From an uncultured Gammaproteobacteria bacterium (lineage in GTDB: Bacteria > Pseudomonadota > Gammaproteobacteria > Steroidobacterales > Foliamicaceae), in the NCBI GenBank assembly GCA_951828235.1, contig OX639965.1, positions 1,794,212 through 1,858,211 of the forward strand: 64,000 nucleotides of DNA, in the 5' to 3' direction. Below the pieces are notes generated by a model. The model searched no databases, was not told the origin of the DNA, and was given only the letters and a program-made list of their open reading frames with translations. Below, in pieces: positions 37,200 to 45,600 of this stretch (position 1 is the first letter of the stretch; the number at the start of each line of letters is the position of its first letter). The position numbers and the translations under genes are program-made.

Positions 37200-39137
37200 A
37201 TGTCCGGAGTTCGCTTATTCCTCTCGGCACTCCTACTGGTGACGACGCATGCCGCGGCCGATCTGGCGCACTGGCCCCGGCAGTCCAGCCCTTTTCCGAT
37301 TGATTCCGGGGAAGAAGCGCGGCTGGACGGGATCATTGCCGGCATGTCGCTCAGCGACAAGGTGGGTCAGGTGATCATGGGGGAGATCCAATACACATCC
37401 CCCAAGGACGTGAAACGCTACCGTCTCGGAGCCGTCCTGAACGGAGGGGGTTCGTTTCCGGACAAGGAACGGCATGCATCCGCCGCCGACTGGCTGACCC
37501 TGGCCGACGCCTATTACCAGGCCTCGGTGGACCGTGACGACGGCCGGCCGGTCATCCCGGTAATCTGGGGTACCGACGCCGTCCACGGCCACAACAACGT
37601 GTTCGGCGCCACGCTTTTTCCGCACAACATCGGGCTTGGGGCAACGGCCGATTCGGAATTGCTGCGGCTCATCGGGGCCGCGACCGCGCGTGAGGTGGCG
37701 GCCACCGGCATTTACTGGAATTTCGCGCCCACGATCGCCGTGCCCCGAAATGATCGGTGGGGGCGGACCTACGAAGGATATTCCGAGCATCCCGAGCTGG
37801 TGGCGGAGCTGGGCGCCGCGCTGATCGAGGGAATGCAGGGCGCCGTTGGCAGAGACTTCATGGCGCCCGGTAAGGTGCTGGCCACCGCCAAGCATTTTCT
37901 CGGCGATGGGGGCACAAGGGACGGAGTGGACCAGGGAAGAACGTGGGCCAGCGAAGAAGAACTCGTGCGGATTCACGCCGCCGGGTATCGAACCGCGCTC
38001 AAGAGTGGAGCGCAGACCGTGATGGCGTCTTTCAGTTCGTGGAACGGCGTGAAGATGCATGCCAATCCCTACCTGCTGCAGGATGCGCTCAAGGGCGCGA
38101 TGGGTTTTGACGGCTTTGTGCTCGGGGACTGGGACGCCCACTCGCAAATCCCCGGGTGCAAGCCGCACAACTGTCCGGAAGCGTTGAATGCAGGCGTGGA
38201 TATGTACATGGCTCCAAAGCGCTGGAAGCGGCTGCACCGGAACCTGCTTCGCCAGGCCCGCAACGGCGAAATAACGATCGCGCGCCTGGATGACGCCGTA
38301 CGCCGGATACTGCGGGTCAAGCTTCGCGCGGGACTGCTGGATGCGCCGCCGCCATCCCAACGGCCGGTGGCGTCAGGAAATGAAGGCGACGCGGTGAGCC
38401 GTTCCGGCTGGATCGGTCATCCCGATCACCGTGCGCTTGCGCGCAGCGCGGTCAGGCAGTCGCTGGTCCTCTTGAAGAACGAGGGCCGCGTGCTGCCGAT
38501 CGCACCGAAATCGCGAGTGCTGGTGGCCGGCGCCGCGGCGTCGAATGTTCCCAATCAACTGGGCGGCTGGTCGATGACCTGGCAGGGTGACGACATCGGG
38601 AACCCGGACTTCCCCGGCGCGACAAGCATTCTGGATGGCGTGCGGGCTGCCGTGCAGGGCGGCGGAGGGACCATGCTGTTCCGGCAGTTTGCCGAGGTGC
38701 CCGGCGGGCAGGAGGAACCGCTGCCCGACGTCGCATTGCTTGTTTACGGCGAGGAGCCGTACGCCGAATACGAGGGCGACGTGGAGACGCTGGAATTCGG
38801 TCCTCGCGACAAGTCCCACCTGCAAGCCGCCGGGCGCCTTCAGGCTGCGGGCGTGCCGGTGGTCAGTGTGCTGCTGAATGGCCGCCCTTTGGCCGTTGTG
38901 AACGAGATAGCCGCGTCCGATGCCTTTGTGGTGGCCTGGCTGCCCGGTAGCGAGGGCGCGGGAGTTGCGGATGTGCTGATCGCGCGCGCCAATGGCGAAC
39001 CGCACTTTGACTTTCGCGGCCGCCTGCCGTTCTCCTGGCCCGGCAGTCCGGACCAGGCGGAGCTCAACCAGGGCGACGAACCCTACGAGCCGGCCTTTCC
39101 GTTCGGATTCGGCCTGCGCTACGAACGCGCAAGGTAA
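37200..39137 (+). CDS. Secreted glycoside hydrolase family 3 beta-glucosidase
   Basis: Exo-acting beta-glucosidase, 645 residues from ATG 37200, chosen for the signal peptide MSGVRLFLSALLLVTTHAAA and the AGGA just upstream. The (beta/alpha)8 domain has GTDAVHGHNNVFGATLFPHN, APTIAVPRNDRWGRTYEGYS and AKHFLGDGGT; the nucleophile is Asp310 in FVLGDWDAH. The second domain carries VLLKNEGRVLPI and GEEPYAEYEGD, which holds the likely acid/base Glu, as in exo-1,3/1,4-glucanases. It probably acts in the periplasm next to the symporter encoded five bases upstream. It resembles the GH3 at 41992-44409, which has no signal peptide. Confidence 0.92.
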   Translation: MSGVRLFLSALLLVTTHAAADLAHWPRQSSPFPIDSGEEARLDGIIAGMSLSDKVGQVIMGEIQYTSPKDVKRYRLGAVLNGGGSFPDKERHASAADWLTLADAYYQASVDRDDGRPVIPVIWGTDAVHGHNNVFGATLFPHNIGLGATADSELLRLIGAATAREVAATGIYWNFAPTIAVPRNDRWGRTYEGYSEHPELVAELGAALIEGMQGAVGRDFMAPGKVLATAKHFLGDGGTRDGVDQGRTWASEEELVRIHAAGYRTALKSGAQTVMASFSSWNGVKMHANPYLLQDALKGAMGFDGFVLGDWDAHSQIPGCKPHNCPEALNAGVDMYMAPKRWKRLHRNLLRQARNGEITIARLDDAVRRILRVKLRAGLLDAPPPSQRPVASGNEGDAVSRSGWIGHPDHRALARSAVRQSLVLLKNEGRVLPIAPKSRVLVAGAAASNVPNQLGGWSMTWQGDDIGNPDFPGATSILDGVRAAVQGGGGTMLFRQFAEVPGGQEEPLPDVALLVYGEEPYAEYEGDVETLEFGPRDKSHLQAAGRLQAAGVPVVSVLLNGRPLAVVNEIAASDAFVVAWLPGSEGAGVADVLIARANGEPHFDFRGRLPFSWPGSPDQAELNQGDEPYEPAFPFGFGLRYERAR

Positions 39138-39138
39138 A

Positions 39139-39235
39139 GCCTTCTGCCTGCCCAACCCTTCCGGGAGCGTTGGAGCCGGGATGGCGGAACCGAGCCAGGA
39201 TGGCGCCTCCCGGAAGGGTTGGGCAGGCAGAAGGC
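39139..39235. terminator. Long perfect inverted repeat between convergent GH3 and transporter genes
   Basis: Two 29-base arms (39139-39167 and 39207-39235) are perfectly complementary and enclose 39 bases. The enclosed core GAGCC..GGATGGCGGAACC.AGCC matches the core of the repeat at 384-493, although the arm sequences differ. It begins right after the GH3 stop and ends 16 bases from the end of the minus-strand transporter gene, so it is well placed as a bidirectional terminator. Confidence 0.75.
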
Positions 39236-39251
39236 GAGGAAGTACAACGCT

Positions 39252-40676
39252 TCAGCGGCCGAGCCTGGCGCGGATTTCCCGGGCTTTGGACTCGCTCAGG
39301 TCGTACGAGGCCACCAGAGCGATAGCCAGCAGCGAGGTGATCACGGGAATGACCACGTCGCACACGCGCATCCAGAACAGCGCACTCACGGTCTGGTCGC
39401 CTTCCAGGCTCACATCGAAACCGGTGAAATTCAGAAGGAAGCCGCCCGCGGCCAGCGCCGCGGCCATGCCGAGCTTCACCACCCACCAGTAGATGGATCC
39501 GTACATGCCCTCACGGCGTTCTCCCGTTTCCAGTTCATCCAGGTCGCAGACGTCCGCCACCATGGAAGGCATCAGGGTAAAAAGGCTGCCCAGCCCGAAT
39601 GCGAGCAGCGGGGCAGGGAGCAGCAGCAGGACGGGGTTCGCCGGGTCGTAGCAGAACCACTTCAGCGCGTATCCCAGTGTCGATATGCCGATACAAACAA
39701 AGAAGGCATGGCGCTTGCCGACGGCCGTGCCGAGCCAGGCAGCGAACGCGACCACTGCGAAGGTCGAGATTGTCGCGATCGTTCCGAACAGGCCGATGTA
39801 ATAGCCTGCGGACCCCAGATCGCCCGCGAAAATGTAGTAAATGATCACGTAGGACTGGAAGGCGGCGATGAGCTGGAAGCCGTTGAAGACCAGGAAGGTC
39901 GCCCCGCACAGCTTCAGGAATGGGCGGTTGCGAAGGGATTGCGCGAAGCCCTTGAGAAAGCGCCGCACTTCGCCGGAAATCCGCTCTAGCCGGGAGGCTG
40001 TTTCGAGAGAGCCGGCTGCCGTGTTCCTGAACCTTTCGCGCAAGAGGATTGCCGGCAGCACGCCGACGGCAATGCAGGCAACGCCCACCAGTATTGCCAG
40101 GCTGGAAGCGCCGTCACGAATATCCGTAAAGAAATCCAACTTCATGAACCACAGGAACCATGGGGCGATCAGGTAGGCGCACTGGCTGAAGAAGTTCTGC
40201 ACTCCCATGAGGCGCGTGCGTTCGTGGTAGTCCGGTGTAAGTTCGTAGCCGAGCGCCACCCAGGGTGTCGCAAAAACCGTATAGCCGAGGAAGAACAATA
40301 GAGATCCCGCGAGAAAAAGGCCGAAGAGCAGCCCCTCGCCCGCATCGCGCGGCAACTGCCAGAGCGCGGCAAAGAAGACACCCGCGAGGATCGCGCCGAC
40401 GAAAATGAAGGGGCGCCGCCGCCCCCAGCGCGACTGTGTGTTGTCGGAAATGTATCCCATGACGGGATCGGTGGCGGCATCGGTGAAACGGGGAATGGCG
40501 GACAGCAGACCCACCAGCGCAGGGTTCATCCCGTAGCCGAGGTTGAGCACCACCATCATGCCGCCGCTGGCGGCGGCCAGGAGGTTATTTGTGAAGCCGC
40601 CCAGTCCGTAGGCGATCATGCGCGGGAAGGAAACACGGTCCGCTTCGGCGGTGGCGCGGTCCTTCCAGCCCTTCAT
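39252..40676 (-). CDS. GPH-family (MFS_2) glycoside/sugar:cation symporter
   Basis: Inner-membrane carrier for oligosaccharides or glycosides, 474 residues with about twelve hydrophobic segments. Family signatures are FPRMIAYGLGGFTNNLL, the loop TDPVMGYISDNTQSRWGRRRPF and the central YELTPDYHERTRLMGVQNFF. The C-terminal ESKAREIRARLGR is also typical. Its start overlaps the stop of the upstream GH gene by four bases (ATGA). It is the last gene of the lacI-GH3-GH-transporter unit and would import the products of beta-glucan breakdown. Confidence 0.92.
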   Translation of the reverse strand: MKGWKDRATAEADRVSFPRMIAYGLGGFTNNLLAAASGGMMVVLNLGYGMNPALVGLLSAIPRFTDAATDPVMGYISDNTQSRWGRRRPFIFVGAILAGVFFAALWQLPRDAGEGLLFGLFLAGSLLFFLGYTVFATPWVALGYELTPDYHERTRLMGVQNFFSQCAYLIAPWFLWFMKLDFFTDIRDGASSLAILVGVACIAVGVLPAILLRERFRNTAAGSLETASRLERISGEVRRFLKGFAQSLRNRPFLKLCGATFLVFNGFQLIAAFQSYVIIYYIFAGDLGSAGYYIGLFGTIATISTFAVVAFAAWLGTAVGKRHAFFVCIGISTLGYALKWFCYDPANPVLLLLPAPLLAFGLGSLFTLMPSMVADVCDLDELETGERREGMYGSIYWWVVKLGMAAALAAGGFLLNFTGFDVSLEGDQTVSALFWMRVCDVVIPVITSLLAIALVASYDLSESKAREIRARLGR

Positions 40677-41995
40677 CGGCGTGCGGCCTGCGTTTGAACG
40701 CGAAACGGCACATTGGCGTATCCCGCGTGTCCCTTTCCGTCATAGACCTCGACGAATAGCCGGTAAGCGCCGGGTGTCTCCGGGGCGCGCATGACGATAT
40801 GCCGCAGTGTCGTGTTCTCGATATGTCCGTCGATTTCCTCGATCGCTTCCTCAAAATCGCCGCCTTCGGCAGTGGCCTGGCTCTCTGCTCGCAGCGCCCA
40901 CTGGTAACGAAGCTCATCGCCATCGGGGTCGCTTGCCGAAAGTCTTGCGATATAGCGCTCTCCTGGAAGGAGCGTGACGTTCTGGTGGGCGTTCTTGCCA
41001 TGCAGCAGGAGCGACCGCACGCGAGGCGCGCGATTCTCCGGATCCTCGCCTGTCCAGGCGGCCTGCAATGCGTCCATCGTTGCGGTCGTCTCGCCGCTGT
41101 AGGTGAACATGCTGTACCAGGTCGGAGTGCGTTCCTGTTTCTGGCCCCAGAGGAAGGCATAGCTGCCCAGGCCGTTGCCCAGGTGGGGAGCGATGAATTT
41201 CCGGTATTGGTCCCGATAATGCTTCGCCTTGACGGAGCTGTTCTGCTCAACCGGCGCACCCCACTCGGTGGCGGCCACTTCCCAATGGCCCAGCGGCCCC
41301 CACTCGGTGATCATGAACGGCGTGTCCGCCAATATCCCATCGGCATACTCCGGCAGGAGCGCGAGGGCTCCATACACCTGGAAACTCAGGAAGTCGAGAT
41401 CAGGAGCGCGCTCCTGAACCGCCCGGATGACATCTTCCTCCAGGCCTGCTATCGCGGTGGTGGTGGGATGGTTGGGGTCGAGGTGATGCACGATGCGGGA
41501 GAGATTGTTGATTTCGTCCCACAGCGCCGGGTCCGTATGGCCGTAGTTGAGTTCATTGCCGAGAATCCAGCTGAGAAGCGCCGGATGGTCCCGATAGCGC
41601 TCCACGGCCGCCCAGATACGCGTGCGCTGGGCGATGAGAAAGGTCTCGTCTGTGTAGTCGAAACCATAGCGCGGCGCGACAACGGGAAGGCAGAGCGACA
41701 CCGTTATGCCGGCTTCCATCGCCTGGTCGAGACGCGCCTGCGCCATATCGATGTTCCAGGTGCGCACGGAATTCCCGCCGCGCCGGGTGAGCTCCGCATA
41801 GTTCAGGACTATCGCGCCCGCACCTTTCACCAGGTACGGCTCGCCGTCTCTCAAGAGCTGGTAATTGCCCTCACTGCCGACGACTTCCACCTTCACCGGC
41901 CCGCCCGGCTGCTGGCCCCAGCCGGCACAGCTCCAAAGCGCGCATACCAGTGCCGCGATCCACGGCGCCCGTAGTCGGCGAAACTCCCTGTTCAT
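40673..41995 (-). CDS. Exported glycoside hydrolase, clan GH-A (GH2/GH5-like) with C-terminal Ig-like domain
   Basis: Start is ATG 41995, overlapping the upstream GH3 stop by four bases; it gives 440 residues with the signal peptide APWIAALVCALWSCAGWGQ. A TIM-barrel domain (about 35-300) begins LLRDGEPYLVKGAGA and has the clan-A pair: acid/base Glu148 in ILGNELNYG and nucleophile Glu231 in MITEWGP. Residues from about 325 form a PKD/Ig-like domain (SASDPDGDELRYQWALR). The layout resembles GH2-type TIM-barrel proteins and glucanosyl-hydrolases in marine beta-glucan loci. The exact family and substrate are not clear; a beta-1,3-glucan role is inferred from the neighbours. Confidence 0.8.
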   Translation of the reverse strand: MNREFRRLRAPWIAALVCALWSCAGWGQQPGGPVKVEVVGSEGNYQLLRDGEPYLVKGAGAIVLNYAELTRRGGNSVRTWNIDMAQARLDQAMEAGITVSLCLPVVAPRYGFDYTDETFLIAQRTRIWAAVERYRDHPALLSWILGNELNYGHTDPALWDEINNLSRIVHHLDPNHPTTTAIAGLEEDVIRAVQERAPDLDFLSFQVYGALALLPEYADGILADTPFMITEWGPLGHWEVAATEWGAPVEQNSSVKAKHYRDQYRKFIAPHLGNGLGSYAFLWGQKQERTPTWYSMFTYSGETTATMDALQAAWTGEDPENRAPRVRSLLLHGKNAHQNVTLLPGERYIARLSASDPDGDELRYQWALRAESQATAEGGDFEEAIEEIDGHIENTTLRHIVMRAPETPGAYRLFVEVYDGKGHAGYANVPFRVQTQAARR

Positions 41996-44409
41996 GCGGC
42001 AATTGCAATGTTCGCCAGAGAGAGGCGCATGGCTCCCTCGGTCCACAGAAGAAATGGGGTCTCCACACAGCGCGGATCGGTCCCCGACTCGATAAAGCGC
42101 GCCAGTTCGATAGCGACACGCTGCCAGTCGCCCTTCGGCAATTCGCGCAGGATTCCGGTGATATCCAGGCTGCCCCAGTGCGGGTAGGCGCTATCCATTC
42201 GAAGTATGACCCGGCTCTCCGGCCGTTTCTCCACGCGTACTTTGAAGGTCAGTTGCGCCTTTGCATCCGCAAGCTGCGTCAGGTCAAGCGGCCGGCTGCC
42301 GTGAAAGCTGATCTGCGCGCCTCCGCCGTGCCAGGTGACCTCGCGCGCGTCTTCCTGCGCGGACATGTCGATATTGCGCACCGAAACCATGCCGGAGGGG
42401 GAGCTTGCGGAGCGGGACGTCACCGGCACGCGCCAGCCTTCCTGGTCTCCGACAAACAGTTCGAACCCGTTCACGGGACGCTTCTCGAACACAGGCACAC
42501 GCCCGTCCGCGAGCAGGCGCGAAGGATCGTCCTCGCTCAACTGCGGAAAGTTTTCGACGGGCTGGAAAAGGCTGAGCCCGTAGCCATACGGGAACAGGGG
42601 ATCGTAGCTGTCGTCACCGTGATTCAGCGGCGTCTGCAAGGGGTCGTGCGGCCACGAGAAGGACAGGCGTCCCGTGAAGTCATGGGCTATCTCTTGATAC
42701 TCGTTTCTGAAGAGGACGTCCGCGATGCCCTTGCCCTCCGTGCCGGGCAGCCAGGCGGCGATGAATGCGTCGGACGCGTTGAGTTCCGGATTGACCCACA
42801 GCGGCCGTCCGCTCAGGAATACCGAAACTACGGGGATTCCTTCCGACGCCAGCCTTTGCAGGATCCGCAGGGGATCGGGATGGCGCGCGGAGAAACTGAG
42901 ATGGGAGACGTCTCCGTGTCCCTCGGCGTAGGGATCCTCTCCGAACACCACAATGGCCGCGTCCGGGCGCTCGCGGAATTTTCCGTCCTCGTGCAGCACG
43001 ACGCTGCCGCCTCCGGAGGTCACACTCTCTTCTATTCCGCAATAGATGGAGTCGGCGTTGGGGAAATCCTCGTTCTCATTGAAGCTTCCCTGCCAGGTCA
43101 GGGTCCAGCCGCCGCATTGCTTGCCGATATTGTCCGCGCCGTCACCGGCAACCAGCACGCGCAGATCGCGTCTGAGAGGGAGTATCCCGCCCTCGTTCTT
43201 GAGCAGCACCAGGGATTCGCGCACCGCCTTGCGGGCGATCTCGCGGTGTCGCGGTGCAGCGAGATTGTTCGCGTTGCCGGCGCCTGCGCGCCGGGACGGC
43301 CGCGGTTTGGCGAACAGTCCCATGCGCGCCTTGACGCGGAGGATCCGGGTAACGGCATCATCGACACGGGCCATGTCCAGGATGCCATTCTCGAGCTGAG
43401 AAAGCAGGCACCCGTGGACCCGGCGCCAGTTCTCGGGCGCCATGAGCATGTCGATTCCGGCGTTGACGGTCTCGGCGCAAGCCTCGCCGAAGTCTTCGCG
43501 GACCTGTTGAAACGCGTTCCAGTCGCTGATGACGAAACCCGTGAACCCCATTTGCTCCCTGAGCACATGGGTGAGCAGGTGCTTATGGCCGTGCAGCTTC
43601 GCGCCGTGCCAGTCATTGAAGGAGGCCATCACGACTTGCACGCCGACCGCTATCGCCGCCATGTGGCCCTGGCCGTGAATGTCCCGCAGTTCCGTCTCGG
43701 TGCACCGGGTGCTGCCCTGATCGATGCCCCCGCCGGTGCCGCCCTCGCCGATGAAATGCTTTGCCGTCGCCAGGACTTTTCCGGGACCGCCCAGATCCAG
43801 CCGTGCGGAGTCACCCTGCAGGCCGCGAACGAGATGCGGAGCATATTCGCGGACTATCTCCGGGCTTTCCGAGTAGCCTTCGTAGGTCCGCCCCCAGCGG
43901 TCATCCCGCACTACCGCGAGCGTGGGCGCAAAGGTCCAGTCGATTCCGGAGGCGACTATCTCGGCCGCGGTCGCTTCGCCGATCGCCTCAATCAGTTGCG
44001 GATTGCGTGTGGCGCCCAGTCCGATGTTGTGCGGAAATACGGTTGCGCCGAAGACATTCGCGTGTCCGTGTACCGCATCCGTGCCCCAAATCAGGGGAAC
44101 ACCGCCGCCGGCGGTCGAAGCTTCAAAAAAGGCATCCGCGAGCGCCAGCCAGTCACCCACGGCGGCGCGCTTGTCGTTTCCGGGGGCGCAGCCACCTCCA
44201 TTGAGTATCGCTCCGATCGGGCAATCGGCCACGTCGTTGGGGGTGAAGGACGAAATCTCTGCCTGAATCATCTGTGCGATTTTCTGCTCGGCATTCATCC
44301 TCCCAAGGCGATCGGCGACTTCCGCCTCGATGCGGGCATGAGTGTCGCGATCACGGTCGAGAGGGCTCCGGCAATCGGGCCAGAGCAGGTGGTTTGCGCG
44401 CGGGTTCAT
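41992..44409 (-). CDS. Glycoside hydrolase family 3 beta-glucosidase, cytoplasmic type
   Basis: The 805 residues comprise a GH3 barrel (GTDAVHGHANVFGATVFPHN, AKHFIGEGGT, nucleophile Asp296 in FVISDWNAF), the second GH3 domain (VLLKNEGGILPL, GEDPYAEGHGD) and about 160 extra C-terminal residues that look like a beta-sandwich (ISFHGSRPLDLTQL, KVRVEKRPESRVILRM), as in ExoP-type exo-1,3/1,4-beta-glucanases. No signal peptide is seen at ATG 44409, so it probably cleaves imported oligosaccharides inside the cell. Both ends overlap neighbours by four bases (lacI upstream, GH downstream). It is a paralogue of the secreted enzyme at 37200. Confidence 0.92.
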   Translation of the reverse strand: MNPRANHLLWPDCRSPLDRDRDTHARIEAEVADRLGRMNAEQKIAQMIQAEISSFTPNDVADCPIGAILNGGGCAPGNDKRAAVGDWLALADAFFEASTAGGGVPLIWGTDAVHGHANVFGATVFPHNIGLGATRNPQLIEAIGEATAAEIVASGIDWTFAPTLAVVRDDRWGRTYEGYSESPEIVREYAPHLVRGLQGDSARLDLGGPGKVLATAKHFIGEGGTGGGIDQGSTRCTETELRDIHGQGHMAAIAVGVQVVMASFNDWHGAKLHGHKHLLTHVLREQMGFTGFVISDWNAFQQVREDFGEACAETVNAGIDMLMAPENWRRVHGCLLSQLENGILDMARVDDAVTRILRVKARMGLFAKPRPSRRAGAGNANNLAAPRHREIARKAVRESLVLLKNEGGILPLRRDLRVLVAGDGADNIGKQCGGWTLTWQGSFNENEDFPNADSIYCGIEESVTSGGGSVVLHEDGKFRERPDAAIVVFGEDPYAEGHGDVSHLSFSARHPDPLRILQRLASEGIPVVSVFLSGRPLWVNPELNASDAFIAAWLPGTEGKGIADVLFRNEYQEIAHDFTGRLSFSWPHDPLQTPLNHGDDSYDPLFPYGYGLSLFQPVENFPQLSEDDPSRLLADGRVPVFEKRPVNGFELFVGDQEGWRVPVTSRSASSPSGMVSVRNIDMSAQEDAREVTWHGGGAQISFHGSRPLDLTQLADAKAQLTFKVRVEKRPESRVILRMDSAYPHWGSLDITGILRELPKGDWQRVAIELARFIESGTDPRCVETPFLLWTEGAMRLSLANIAIAA

Positions 44410-45464
44410 TCGCTCGGCGCCCTGGGCGCCGCGAGCGATTCGCGTTCTACGATTTCACAGTCAAATTCCCGGTTTCTCGACCCTTCCTCCGCTCCGGCGA
44501 TGTGGTCTATGAGGCAGAATGCCGCGGTCGAAGCCATCTCGCTGATCGGTTGACGCATGGTGGTCAGGGGAGGCCAGGTATGCGACGCGATAGGCGAGTC
44601 GTCGAATCCGACGACCGAGACGTCCCGCGGCACGTCAAGACCAAGCTCGCGTGCGGCAACGATGGCTCCGGCGGCCATGTCATCGTTACTGGCGATGATG
44701 GCTGTGGGCATGGGCTTCTCGCGAAGCAGCCTGTGGGCCGCCTGTTTACCGGAGTCAAAGGTAAAGTGGCCTTGCGTGATGAGCCGTTGGTCGGAAACCT
44801 GCCCGTGTTTGCGCAGGCAGGAGAGAAAGCCGCGCAGGCGTTTGTGGCTGGAACCGTGGCGCGGGTCGCCCTGAATGAATCCGACCCGCTGGTGTCCACG
44901 GGAAAGCACATGTTCCGTGAGCAATTCGCTCGCGCCCTTGTCCCTGGGATTGACCGAAATCGTATCGGAAACCGTTACGCCCGGAGACACCTGCGCCATG
45001 GGTGTCTCGAGTTCCCTCAGCATGCTCACTATGTCGGGGCGGTCGCCCAGGGGGGCGAGCAGCACCAGGCCGTCCACTCGGGTCTGAAGAACAAACTGGC
45101 GCACATCGTCAATCGAGACCTGCTGCGGGCAGGGGCGCAGCAGCAATGACAGATTGCGCGAACGACAAGCGTCAAAAACGCCTTCCAGAGCCTTCTGCAC
45201 GTAGCTGAACTCCTGAGGATTCTCGTAGAGCAGGCCGATGGAATGGGTACGCCTGCCCTTGAGGCCCCGAGCCAGGGGATGGGGCTCGTAATTGAGCGCC
45301 AGGGCCGCCTGCAGTACTCGATCTCGCGTGCTGGTCCTGACCCTGGGTTCCTTGTTGAGCACCCGGGAGACGGTCTTGATTGACACGTCGGCCCGGGCGG
45401 CAACATCGTGGATGGTGGCTCTGGTAACGCCACCTGCGGCCTTCGCTTGCTGTCTGTCGCTCAT
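44406..45464 (-). CDS. LacI-family transcriptional regulator
   Basis: Sugar-responsive repressor, 352 residues. The N-terminal helix-turn-helix and hinge (ATIHDVAARADVSIKTVSRV, then NYEPHPLARGL) are typical, followed by a periplasmic-binding-protein-like effector domain (IGLLYENPQEF, VDGLVLLAP, RVGFIQGD, AIIASNDDMAAGAI, VVGFDDSPIA). It heads a unit of four genes linked by ATGA overlaps and lies downstream of the TonB-dependent receptor gene. A perfect palindrome over the receptor promoter (48365-48378) is its likely binding site. The inducer is presumably an oligosaccharide of the pathway. Confidence 0.94.
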   Translation of the reverse strand: MSDRQQAKAAGGVTRATIHDVAARADVSIKTVSRVLNKEPRVRTSTRDRVLQAALALNYEPHPLARGLKGRRTHSIGLLYENPQEFSYVQKALEGVFDACRSRNLSLLLRPCPQQVSIDDVRQFVLQTRVDGLVLLAPLGDRPDIVSMLRELETPMAQVSPGVTVSDTISVNPRDKGASELLTEHVLSRGHQRVGFIQGDPRHGSSHKRLRGFLSCLRKHGQVSDQRLITQGHFTFDSGKQAAHRLLREKPMPTAIIASNDDMAAGAIVAARELGLDVPRDVSVVGFDDSPIASHTWPPLTTMRQPISEMASTAAFCLIDHIAGAEEGSRNREFDCEIVERESLAAPRAPSE

Positions 45465-45525
45465 GTTAAGGAGTGATTGACGGCATGCTTCGCGTGGTCC
45501 ATTGGATCAGGGCCCTGTTGGGCGA

Positions 45526-45565
45526 CCGCGAACCCGGCGCTCACGAAGGAGCGCCGGGTTCGCGG
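45526..45565 (-). terminator. 16-bp hairpin between receptor gene and lacI
   Basis: A perfect 16-bp stem (45526-45541 with 45550-45565) with an 8-base loop lies 36 bases after the receptor stop on the minus strand. It has no T-run but is very stable. It probably ends or attenuates receptor transcription before lacI, so receptor and enzymes may be made in different amounts. Confidence 0.6.
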
Positions 45566-45573
45566 ACCCGCCA

Positions 45574-45596
45574 GCCCCCGTGGGAGGTACGGGGGC
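45574..45596 (-). terminator. Second hairpin after the receptor gene
   Basis: gcccccgt (45574-45581) and acgggggc (45589-45596) form an 8-bp stem with a 7-base loop, directly after the receptor stop and just before the longer hairpin. The two in tandem strengthen the case for a transcription end here. Confidence 0.5.
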
Positions 45597-45600
45597 GCTG

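Noticed and set aside
41950..44553. An 867-codon plus-strand frame antisense to the GH3 gene
   Set aside because: It is a shadow of a well-defined GH3 enzyme on the minus strand.
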